The notes under the pieces were generated by a model, which made no database searches, was not told the DNA's origin, and worked only from the letters and a program-made list of their open reading frames with translations. Below are positions 46,119 to 53,527 of a stretch of DNA of 64,000 nucleotides, in pieces. A program made the translations under genes and the position numbers. Source of the stretch: Paludifilum halophilum (GTDB lineage: Bacteria > Bacillota > Bacilli > Thermoactinomycetales > DSM-45169). Position 1 is the stretch's first letter, and the number at the start of each line of letters is the position of its first letter. The stretch spans positions 32,705 to 96,704 of the forward strand of contig NZ_NOWF01000012.1 of assembly GCF_002245355.1 (NCBI RefSeq), read 5' to 3'.

Positions 46119-46571
46119 GTGAATTGGGACCATTGGGTCGGAAGCCGGTCACCCGGTGAATGGAACGGGGTGGAAAAGGGAGCTGTCCGTAACTTCGCTG
46201 AAGCGATCGGAGATCCTCAACCGCTTTATCTCTGTGAAGAAGGGGCCAAACATCTTCGGTACGGACGGTGGATGGCCCCGCCCACTTTTCCCATCACTTT
46301 CCGCTATGGATCGATTCCGGGGCTTCAACTGCCGAAAAGCGGTCTGATACACGGAAGTCAGCGTTTTCAGTACGAACGGCCTTTATGGATCGGTGAGGAG
46401 ATCTTTTGTTATCTCACTTTAAAAGACGTATTTGAAAAAGAGGGAAAGAGTGGACGGCTGACCTTTCTCACTTTTGAACGGATCGGGGAGGATCAAAAAG
46501 GAGATCGCGTGTTTACCGCCGAATCCACCCTGATCGTAACAGAAGCGGTCCGAAGGGAGTTGAGCGCATGA
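46119..46571 (+). CDS. MaoC-like dehydratase N-terminal domain protein
   Basis: The 150-residue protein matches the N-terminal (FAS1-like) half of MaoC/hotdog hydratases and lacks the catalytic Asp-His pair seen in the next gene. Such proteins form heterodimers with a catalytic partner, as with mycobacterial HadA-HadB. The GTG at 46119 has GGGGGTG upstream. It overlaps the next gene by four bases, supporting an obligate pair. The reaction is probably (R)-specific enoyl-CoA hydration. Confidence 0.82.
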   Translation: MNWDHWVGSRSPGEWNGVEKGAVRNFAEAIGDPQPLYLCEEGAKHLRYGRWMAPPTFPITFRYGSIPGLQLPKSGLIHGSQRFQYERPLWIGEEIFCYLTLKDVFEKEGKSGRLTFLTFERIGEDQKGDRVFTAESTLIVTEAVRRELSA

Positions 46572-46984
46572 CCGTGGACTCAGGGATTCAATGGAGAGTC
46601 GGAGATGCGCTGGAACCGATCACCCTTCCGCCTGTGACCCGGTTGGAGCTGATCCAATATGCCGGAGCATCGGGGGACTTCAACCCGATTCACACCATTG
46701 ACGCGGAGGCCGAAAAAGCAGGATTGCCGGGGGTGATCGCTCACGGAATGCTGACCATGGCCAAAATCTCGCGATTATTTTCCCCGTATCTGAAATACGG
46801 TTGGGTGCGGGATTTTTATACCCGTTTTGTCGGCAAGGTGTTTGTCGACGACGTTATCATGATCGGTGCAAGCGTGGCTGAAAAAGAGGAAAAAGGGGCT
46901 GAGACGGTTTACTGGTTTGAGGTGATTGCGCAAAACCGGAAAGAGGAGCATGTCGCTGTGGGAGAGTTGACGTTTCTCGTTTGA
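46568..46984 (+). CDS. MaoC family dehydratase, catalytic subunit
   Basis: The 138-residue hotdog-fold protein carries the hydratase motif GDFNPIHTIDAEAEKAGLPG followed by VIAHGM, with catalytic Asp and His. It should hydrate trans-2-enoyl-CoA together with the preceding subunit. Start and stop codons overlap as ATGA. Confidence 0.86.
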   Translation: MTVDSGIQWRVGDALEPITLPPVTRLELIQYAGASGDFNPIHTIDAEAEKAGLPGVIAHGMLTMAKISRLFSPYLKYGWVRDFYTRFVGKVFVDDVIMIGASVAEKEEKGAETVYWFEVIAQNRKEEHVAVGELTFLV

Positions 46985-47035
46985 GGAACAGTCCGGGCAA
47001 GGCGAGTACCATTATGGAGAAGCGGAGGGGATTCC

Positions 47036-48709
47036 ATGTTTGCCCGTCATTTCCGACATTGGCCCAACAGACTGCCCAAATCGCTGGTCGTACCGGATAC
47101 GGGTCTGTATCACAACCTGGAGGTATCCGCTTTTCGGTATCCTGAAAAGACGGCTATGTATTATTACGGGTCGGACATTCGATATCGGGAGTTTCTGGAG
47201 GCGGTGGATCACCTGGCCGGTTTCATGCAACACGAGCGGGGTGTAACCGCCGGCGACCGCGTGTTGCTTTTCATGCAAAACTCTCCCCAGTTCATGATCG
47301 CTTATTACGCGATCATACGAGTAAACGCGGTTGTTGTTCCGATCAATCCGATGCTGGTGACCGACGAACTCGGTTTTTACATCGACGACAGCGAACCCAA
47401 ACTGGCTATTGTCGGACAGGAGCTGTATGACCGGATCGCCCCTTTTAACCGGAAGACATCCCTGGAACATGTGTTGGTTGCCGCCTACGCCGATTACACG
47501 GATCGGCAGACAGATTTGGAGTTACCGGACAGTGTAAAGGAAAACCCGAAAACGTTGGCTGATCCTCACGTGACCCGTTGGAGGGAGGCGCTGGCTTTGA
47601 ACCTGCCGCCGGATCCCGTCTCTTTCGATCCGGATGCCCCTGTGGTACTCCCCTACACTTCAGGCACCACCGGTCGACCGAAAGGTTGCATTCACACTTC
47701 CAAGACCGTCCAGGCCAACACGGTCGGGGGTGCAGCTTGGGGCAACATGACAGCAAGCGGTGTCAACCTGACAACGCTTCCGCTTTTTCACGTGACCGGA
47801 ATGGTCCACGGAATGCATATCCCCATCTTTTCCGGAAGCACCATGGTTGTCATGACCCGATGGAAGCGAGAGGTGGCGGCGCAGCTGATCGAGCGGTGTC
47901 AATGCACCCACTGGACCAACATCAGTACAATGCTGGTCGATTTTCTCGCGATGCCGGATGTGACGAAATACGATCTCAGCTCTCTGACCTATGTAGGAGG
48001 GGGCGGTGCCCCTGTCCCCCGAGCGATCGGAGAGAAACTGATAGAACGGACGGGTGTCCGGTATGTAGAGGGTTACGGATTGTCGGAAACGATGGCGCAG
48101 ACTCATTTCAATCCGCCGGATTCCCCAAAACTGCAATGTTTGGGCATTCCCTCTTTTGGTGTCGATGCGCGGATTGTCGATCTCGAAACCCTGGAAGAAC
48201 GGGGGGCTGGAGAAGAAGGAGAGATTGTCGTCCATGGACCGCAAGTCTTTAAAGGTTACTGGAATCGCCGCGAAGAAACGGAACAAGCGTTCATCACCCT
48301 GGAGGGAAAACTGTTTCTCCGTACGGGCGACATCGGACGCTATGATGAAGACGGTTATTTTTTCATCGTCGACCGAGCGAAGCGCATGATTAACGCTTCC
48401 GGATACAAAGTGTGGCCGACGGAAGTGGAGTCCATCCTGTATCAGCATCCAAAGGTGCAATCCGCCTGCGTGGTCGGTGCCCCCGACCCGAGGAGGGGGG
48501 AAACCGTCAAGGCTTATGTCGTTCTGCATGAAAAGGATCGGGGGCATGTGAGCGAAGAGGAGATCATGGAGTGGTCCAAGGGTCGGATGGCCGCCTATAA
48601 ACATCCGCGCAGGGTGGAATTTGTGGATCGGCTGCCGATGACGGCGACCGGAAAGGTTTTGTGGCGCCAGTTGCAAGAGAAGGAATGGGAGGGAGCGAAG
48701 CAGAGGTAG
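47036..48709 (+). CDS. Long-chain acyl-CoA synthetase (AMP-binding)
   Basis: The 557-residue adenylate-forming enzyme activates a carboxylic acid to acyl-CoA. Motifs: YTSGTTGRPKGC (phosphate loop), YGLSETMAQTHF, RTGDIGRYDEDGYFFIVDRAKRMI and the C-terminal catalytic Lys in TATGKVLWR. GGAGGGG precedes the ATG. Operon position after the MaoC pair suggests a fatty or branched/aryl acid substrate; the exact acid is not known. Confidence 0.88.
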   Translation: MFARHFRHWPNRLPKSLVVPDTGLYHNLEVSAFRYPEKTAMYYYGSDIRYREFLEAVDHLAGFMQHERGVTAGDRVLLFMQNSPQFMIAYYAIIRVNAVVVPINPMLVTDELGFYIDDSEPKLAIVGQELYDRIAPFNRKTSLEHVLVAAYADYTDRQTDLELPDSVKENPKTLADPHVTRWREALALNLPPDPVSFDPDAPVVLPYTSGTTGRPKGCIHTSKTVQANTVGGAAWGNMTASGVNLTTLPLFHVTGMVHGMHIPIFSGSTMVVMTRWKREVAAQLIERCQCTHWTNISTMLVDFLAMPDVTKYDLSSLTYVGGGGAPVPRAIGEKLIERTGVRYVEGYGLSETMAQTHFNPPDSPKLQCLGIPSFGVDARIVDLETLEERGAGEEGEIVVHGPQVFKGYWNRREETEQAFITLEGKLFLRTGDIGRYDEDGYFFIVDRAKRMINASGYKVWPTEVESILYQHPKVQSACVVGAPDPRRGETVKAYVVLHEKDRGHVSEEEIMEWSKGRMAAYKHPRRVEFVDRLPMTATGKVLWRQLQEKEWEGAKQR

Positions 48710-48734
48710 AGCGGAGTCCAGGAGAAGTTTCAGG

Positions 48735-48768
48735 GGGAGCCGACGATCCGGTACCGGCTCCCTTTTAC
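48735..48768 (+). terminator. Hairpin between acyl-CoA ligase and dehydrogenase genes
   Basis: GGGAGCCG (48735-48742) pairs with CGGCTCCC (48755-48762), followed by TTTTACCTTTT. It probably ends part of the transcripts, with readthrough or a separate start for the dehydrogenase. Confidence 0.7.
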
Positions 48769-48817
48769 CTTTTCGTCAAAATCGGTCCCTATCCTGATCA
48801 AAAGGAGGAACCGCATC

Positions 48818-50047
48818 ATGGATTTTTTGCTTTCAGAAGATCAACAGGCCGTTCAAAAGATGGTCCGCAAATTCGTCGACCGGGAAATCAACCCCTATAT
48901 TGAAAAATGGGATGCGGAACAGCATTTCGAGACCGGCATCATTGAGAAAATGGCGGACCTGGGTCTGATGGGATCCTGCATTCCCGAAAGGTATGGCGGG
49001 CAGGGGATGGACTACAACACATTAGCCATCATCTGTGCGGAACTGGAAAGGGGTGATACGGCTTTTCGAACGGCGGTCTCCGTTCATACGGCCCTGAACA
49101 GCATGACGCTTTTGCAATGGGGGGATGAGTTTCAGAAGGAAAAATATCTCGTTCCGCAGGCACAGGGACGGAAGGTGGGTGCTTATGCCTTGACGGAACC
49201 CAACGCCGGTTCCGATGTGACTTCCATGCAAACCCGGGCGATCCGGAATGGCGACGATTATATCCTCAACGGGGGCAAAACGTGGATCTCCCTTTGTGAT
49301 GTGGCGGATCACATCCTGGTCTTCGCCAAAACCTCTCCGGAGGACGGTCACAAAGGCTTGTCCTGTTTCATCGTGGAGCGGACGTTTGACGGCGTTTCCA
49401 CTCGCGGCTTCAAACATAAACTGGGGATTCGCGCCGGTAATACCGGGGAGGTTTTCTTGGACAACGTGCGGGTTCCGAAAGAAAATCGCGTCGGGGAAGA
49501 AGGAGAAGGATTCAAGATTGCCATGTCCGCCCTGGATAACGGACGTTTCAGCGTTGCCGGCGGGGCGGTCGGATTGATTGACGCCTGCATTGAAGCCAGT
49601 GTGAAATATGCCAACGAACGGGAAACCTTCGGAAAACCCATCGGCAAACACCAGCTGGTTCAGCAAATGATCGCCCAAATGGTAGCGGGTTTGGAGACCT
49701 CCCGGCTTTTGGTCTACCGGGTGGGGTGGATGAAAAACCGGGGATTCCGGAACACCCGGGAGACCTCTCTCGCTAAATGGTGCGCCTGTGACGCCGCCTT
49801 CAATGCCGCCGTTGATGCCGTCCAAATTCACGGGGCAAACGGCTATTCCCATGAGTTTCCGGTGGAACGTTACATGAGAAACGCCAAAGCTCCTGTCATT
49901 TATGAAGGAACTCGGGAAATCCACCAAGTGGTGCAAGGGGAGTACGCACTCGGCTACCGAAAAGATAAGGAATTGCGCAAATACTTGCCTGCCTGGCCTT
50001 TTGAAAAGGAAGAGGCGGTTTCCCGGGGCGCTGGAGGACGATCCTGA
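48818..50047 (+). CDS. Acyl-CoA dehydrogenase
   Basis: This FAD enzyme makes the trans-2-enoyl-CoA and passes electrons to ETF. The 409-residue product has the ACAD N-terminal helical domain, YALTEPNAGSDVTSM, NGGKTWIS, DNGRFSVAGGAVG and the catalytic Glu in IYEGTREIHQ. AAAGGAGGAACC precedes the ATG. With the upstream genes it gives a full activation, dehydrogenation, hydration and oxidation series, lacking only a thiolase. Confidence 0.92.
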   Translation: MDFLLSEDQQAVQKMVRKFVDREINPYIEKWDAEQHFETGIIEKMADLGLMGSCIPERYGGQGMDYNTLAIICAELERGDTAFRTAVSVHTALNSMTLLQWGDEFQKEKYLVPQAQGRKVGAYALTEPNAGSDVTSMQTRAIRNGDDYILNGGKTWISLCDVADHILVFAKTSPEDGHKGLSCFIVERTFDGVSTRGFKHKLGIRAGNTGEVFLDNVRVPKENRVGEEGEGFKIAMSALDNGRFSVAGGAVGLIDACIEASVKYANERETFGKPIGKHQLVQQMIAQMVAGLETSRLLVYRVGWMKNRGFRNTRETSLAKWCACDAAFNAAVDAVQIHGANGYSHEFPVERYMRNAKAPVIYEGTREIHQVVQGEYALGYRKDKELRKYLPAWPFEKEEAVSRGAGGRS

Positions 50048-50113
50048 TGATGTTCCCGAGATGGGTATGATGTAAGATAGACACGAACCCCTCTTAAAAA
50101 GGAGCATAGATCC

Positions 50114-50902
50114 GTGGAACTTCATTTGGATGGAAAAGTCGCCCTTGTGGTTGCATCGAGCAAGGGGCTGGGAAAAGCCATTGCTGCTCAGCTGGTGAAA
50201 GAAGGGGCGGATGTCATGTTGACGAGCCGTGATGAAGAGAGACTGCGTGCGGCTCAAGAAGAATTGTCTCCTTTGGGTACGGGCCGTGTTTCCTATCATC
50301 GTGCCGATATCACACAATCGAAAGACATCCAAGCTCTCATTCAGGTGACGCGGGAAACCTTCGGGAAACCCATCGATCTCTTAATCAACAATGCCGGTGG
50401 TCCGCCGGGGGGAACTTTTGAACAGTTAACCGATGCCGACTGGCAAAACGCTTTTGAATTAAACTTGCTCAGTTATATCCGGATCATTCGGGAAGTGTTG
50501 CCGGATATGAAGCGGAAGGGGGGACGGATTGTCAATATCGCCTCTTCGTCCATCAAGGAACCGATTCCCGGCTTGATTTTATCCAATGCTTTTCGCCTGG
50601 GCATTGTCGGATTAACCAAAACGTTGGCTGCAGAGTTGGCCCCTTATCACATTTTGATCAACACCGTTGCGCCGGGGCGCATCGCCACGGATCGGGTGGC
50701 TGAGCTCGACCGGAAACAAGCGGATCAACAAGGCGTTTCTCGTGAACAGATTGAACAACAGTCCCGGGAGGGGATTCCGTTAAAGCGGTACGGGAAACCG
50801 GAGGAGTTCGCCAAAGTGGTTACCTTTCTCGTCTCCGATGCCAGTTCCTATGTTACCGGCAGTTCCATCATCGTCGACGGCGGCATGGTAAAATCGATCT
50901 GA
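50114..50902 (+). CDS. SDR family oxidoreductase with atypical active site
   Basis: The 262-residue SDR has a clear Rossmann fold (VASSKGLGKA, NNAGG, IASSS) and the usual C-terminal TGSSIIVDGG. Where classical SDRs have YxxxK it reads SNAFRLGIVGL, so the catalytic Tyr and Lys are replaced (Asn and Arg by alignment). A subfamily of FabG-like proteins shares this feature. It may use a different mechanism or have lost activity. AAAGGAG precedes the GTG at 50114. Confidence 0.85.
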   Translation: MELHLDGKVALVVASSKGLGKAIAAQLVKEGADVMLTSRDEERLRAAQEELSPLGTGRVSYHRADITQSKDIQALIQVTRETFGKPIDLLINNAGGPPGGTFEQLTDADWQNAFELNLLSYIRIIREVLPDMKRKGGRIVNIASSSIKEPIPGLILSNAFRLGIVGLTKTLAAELAPYHILINTVAPGRIATDRVAELDRKQADQQGVSREQIEQQSREGIPLKRYGKPEEFAKVVTFLVSDASSYVTGSSIIVDGGMVKSI

Positions 50903-50919
50903 GAAATGGATGGGCGAAA

Positions 50920-50948
50920 CCCCCCGAATCTCTGGTTGAGACGGGGGG
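50920..50948 (-). terminator. Terminator of the small minus-strand gene
   Basis: CCCCCCG (50920-50926) pairs with CGGGGGG (50942-50948), with GAATCTC/GAGA pairing inside. Minus-strand reading gives GGGGGG then TTTC; it could also end the SDR transcript from the other side. Confidence 0.6.
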
Positions 50949-50950
50949 CA

Positions 50951-51130
50951 TCATGTGTCATTCGACCAACCCCAGCTTTCAATTCTGTATTTTTGATTCA
51001 CTTGATCCCTGGCAATCTGTAAATGTTCGACAGCTAGGGGGGCGTTCGGGGATACTTCCGTGTGATCGTTTAACAAATGGATGGCTTCATCAATCAGTCG
51101 ATTCACTTGTTTTTGAGGTTCTTCCGTCAT
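50951..51130 (-). CDS. Small hypothetical protein (59 aa)
   Basis: The frame codes for 59 residues starting MTEEPQKQVNRLIDEAIHLL and ending in SWGWSNDT. AAAGGAG lies seven bases before the ATG at 51130 and a terminator follows directly, both supporting a real gene. The protein is soluble and mainly helical, with no membrane segment or known motif. I do not recognise a family. Confidence 0.7.
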   Translation of the reverse strand: MTEEPQKQVNRLIDEAIHLLNDHTEVSPNAPLAVEHLQIARDQVNQKYRIESWGWSNDT

Positions 51131-51265
51131 TGTTTTTCTCCTTTATCGGTTGGTTGCTCATAAATTGTTATTCATTGGCTGTTTTTATTCCATATCCATG
51201 AGGAGTGAAGAAAGCGGTAAGTCCTGATATTTGGTTGGTATATACGATTCTCGATGGAGGGTACA

Positions 51266-52282
51266 ATGGCAAAGCGGAATAGGGTACGACGTTGGATACA
51301 GAAAACGGTGAAACGGAAAATCTTCTGGATACTTCTTGCGCTTCTGATCTTTGTTTATCTCAACAACAGTTCCCTCCTCGCTCAACCGCGTGCTGGCGAA
51401 CCTCTCCTCCTCGCCCATCGCGGGCTTGCCCAGACCTTTGACATCGCCGGTTTAAAAAACGAAAGCTGCACGGCTGCACGAATTCATCCACCGGAGCATT
51501 CTTACTTGGAAAACACAGTTTCTTCGATGCGGGCGGCATTTGAGGCCGGTGCCGATGTGGTCGAGTTCGATGTCCAATTGACAGCAGACGATCGGTTTGC
51601 TGTCTTTCATGACCGGACTCTCGATTGCCGTACGAATGGTAGCGGTATGATACGGGATCATACCATGGAAGAGCTGAAGGGACTCGACATCGGTTACGGT
51701 TATACGGCAGACGGCGGAAAAACGTTTCCTTTCCGGGGAACGGGCGTCGGTCGGATGCCATCGCTGGATGAAGTGTTGTCGGCCTTTCCGCACCGTTCGT
51801 TTCTCATCCATGTTAAAAGTGAGGACCGGGAAGAAGGGGTAAAGCTTGCCCAGCGTCTTTCTTCTCTGCCGGCGGATCGTCTCCAGCGTCTCACGGTATA
51901 CGGGGGAGATAAACCCATCGCGGCTTTACAGGAGCACCTTCCCGACTTACGTACCATGTCCCTTGCTTCCATGAAGAGTTGTTTGCTTCCATATATCGCG
52001 ATCGGATGGACTGGGGCGGTACCGGAGGCCTGTGAGCAGACCCAGTTGCACTTACCTGCCCAAATCGCTCCATGGATCTGGGGATGGCCCGATCGTTTTC
52101 TCAACCGAATGGACCGGGCTGGAACACGCGTGATCGTCGTCCGTTATGTCGATGGTTTTTCAGGTGGATTTGATACGGCGGAGGATCTTAAGCGTCTGCC
52201 CTCCGATTTTATCGGGGGGATCTGGACCAACCGAATCGACCGGGTGGCTCCTCTGCTGAAGGGTGAAACGGAGAGGAATTGA
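51266..52282 (+). CDS. Membrane-anchored glycerophosphodiester phosphodiesterase
   Basis: GDPDs split glycerophosphodiesters to glycerol-3-phosphate and an alcohol. The 338-residue product has a basic N terminus and one membrane segment (about 19-37), so the domain faces outward. Active-site parts are LAHRGLAQ, ENTVSSM, VEFDVQLTADDRFAVFHD. An insertion with ESCTAARIHPPEHSYL precedes the ENT motif. GGAGG lies six bases before the ATG at 51266. Substrates could be phospholipid or teichoic acid breakdown products. Confidence 0.87.
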   Translation: MAKRNRVRRWIQKTVKRKIFWILLALLIFVYLNNSSLLAQPRAGEPLLLAHRGLAQTFDIAGLKNESCTAARIHPPEHSYLENTVSSMRAAFEAGADVVEFDVQLTADDRFAVFHDRTLDCRTNGSGMIRDHTMEELKGLDIGYGYTADGGKTFPFRGTGVGRMPSLDEVLSAFPHRSFLIHVKSEDREEGVKLAQRLSSLPADRLQRLTVYGGDKPIAALQEHLPDLRTMSLASMKSCLLPYIAIGWTGAVPEACEQTQLHLPAQIAPWIWGWPDRFLNRMDRAGTRVIVVRYVDGFSGGFDTAEDLKRLPSDFIGGIWTNRIDRVAPLLKGETERN

Positions 52283-52337
52283 CCGATTATTACAATCAGA
52301 GACCGGTGAAAGGAAAACCGGGTTGGATCGAGTCGGA

Positions 52338-52370
52338 AACAGTGGGAGTGGAAGCACTCCCGCTGTTTGT
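52338..52370. terminator. Terminator between the GDPD gene and gltC
   Basis: AACAGTGGGAGTG (52338-52350) pairs with CACTCCCGCTGTT (52355-52367) with one mismatch and a four-base loop, followed by TGTTG. It lies between convergent genes. Confidence 0.75.
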
Positions 52371-52395
52371 TGTAAGGGGTAAGTTTTGAAGGGGG

Positions 52396-53301
52396 TTATT
52401 GTCTGAACCGGTCCAGAGCAGCAAAGAATTCCTTCAGAAAATCGTGAAACAGTTTTTCCGAGGGGGGAAGATCCCGGTTATTCGGAATCACGGTACCTAC
52501 CGTTCGCGTTAATTCCGGTTCGCTGACCGGGATTTTGACGGTTCCCCGCGGCACGCTGTCGATCAGTGTCACCTCGGGGAGAAGGGTCACACCCAATCCC
52601 GCAGCCACCAATCCCTTAATAGCATCGATGTCTTCCCCTTCAAAAGAGATGACCGGTTGAAATCCCATCTGATGACAAGCATCCACCACAATCCGGTGAA
52701 GGATGAACCCGTCGGGAAAAAGGACGAAGGAATCATTCTGTAACTGATCCAAGCGCAGGGCGGGTTGGTCGGAGAGGGTGTGGTTGGAGGGGAGAAGGGC
52801 GACGATTTTTTCCGAGAAAAAAATATGTCCTTCAAAGTCTTTCTCTTCCGTCGGGACGGGAGCGATAAACGCCAGTTCCACCTCCCCCTTGACGACGGAG
52901 TGGACCAGTTGTCGAAAGGACCCTTGCCGCAACTGAAATCCCACATCCGGATACCGGGTGCGAAAGGCGGAAATCACGGTGGGCAGGATATGAGTGGCCA
53001 AACTGCTCGGGAAGCCGAGACGGATGGTTCCTCGTTCCGGATCCAGAAATTCATCGATTTCCAGCTTGGCTTTTTCAATCTCCATGACCGATTTTTCTGC
53101 GTGTTCCAAAAAGATTCTCCCCATCGGGGTCAATCTCACATTACGACCTTCACGGATAAACAGCTGAACTCCCAATTCCGATTCCAGATTGGCGATTTGC
53201 CGGCTGACCGCTGACTGAGCCACATGCAGAGTGTGGGCGGCTTCTGTGACATGTTCACGTTGAGCGACTTCGATAAAATATTGAATCTGTCTAAACTCCA
53301 T
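52396..53301 (-). CDS. gltC: LysR family regulator GltC, activator of glutamate synthase
   Basis: GltC activates gltAB when 2-oxoglutarate is high and represses it when glutamate is high. The 301-residue product closely resembles Bacillus GltC: MEFRQIQYFIEVAQREHVTEAA, HVAQSAVSRQIANLE (HTH), and VKIPV/TVGTVIPNNR near the end. The start at 53301 follows GGAGGGG. It is divergent from gltA with GltC boxes in between, as in Bacillus. Confidence 0.94.
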   Translation of the reverse strand: MEFRQIQYFIEVAQREHVTEAAHTLHVAQSAVSRQIANLESELGVQLFIREGRNVRLTPMGRIFLEHAEKSVMEIEKAKLEIDEFLDPERGTIRLGFPSSLATHILPTVISAFRTRYPDVGFQLRQGSFRQLVHSVVKGEVELAFIAPVPTEEKDFEGHIFFSEKIVALLPSNHTLSDQPALRLDQLQNDSFVLFPDGFILHRIVVDACHQMGFQPVISFEGEDIDAIKGLVAAGLGVTLLPEVTLIDSVPRGTVKIPVSEPELTRTVGTVIPNNRDLPPSEKLFHDFLKEFFAALDRFRQ

Positions 53302-53324
53302 CCGAACCCCTCCACCACTCATCC

Positions 53325-53361
53325 ATCTCATTTTGAGATGGTTTTCATCTTAATTATATAT
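53325..53361. promoter_or_regulatory. GltC boxes I and II
   Basis: Box I is ATCT-N7-AGAT at 53325-53339 (a perfect dyad). Box II starts at 53347 with ATCT-N7-ATAT, a partial match. The two start 22 bases apart, about two helical turns, the arrangement known for GltC in B. subtilis. Confidence 0.75.
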
Positions 53362-53394
53362 TGTTAATATGATTCGTTGCAAATAAAATACAAT
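53361..53394 (+). promoter_or_regulatory. Weak, activator-dependent gltA promoter
   Basis: TACAAT at 53389-53394 is a good -10, but no -35 stands at normal distance; TTGTTA at 53361 is 22 bases away. A poor -35 fits a promoter that needs GltC. Confidence 0.5.
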
Positions 53395-53527
53395 CATAAG
53401 AGTGGTGCGCGTATGCACCCAAACACGGAACGGAAACCGTCATTTTTTTCGCTTTTTTCAGCACTGTAAATCAGTCAAGAGCGGTTTACAAGCCGAGAGA
53501 TAGAATCTGGTACAAGGAGTGAAGACC

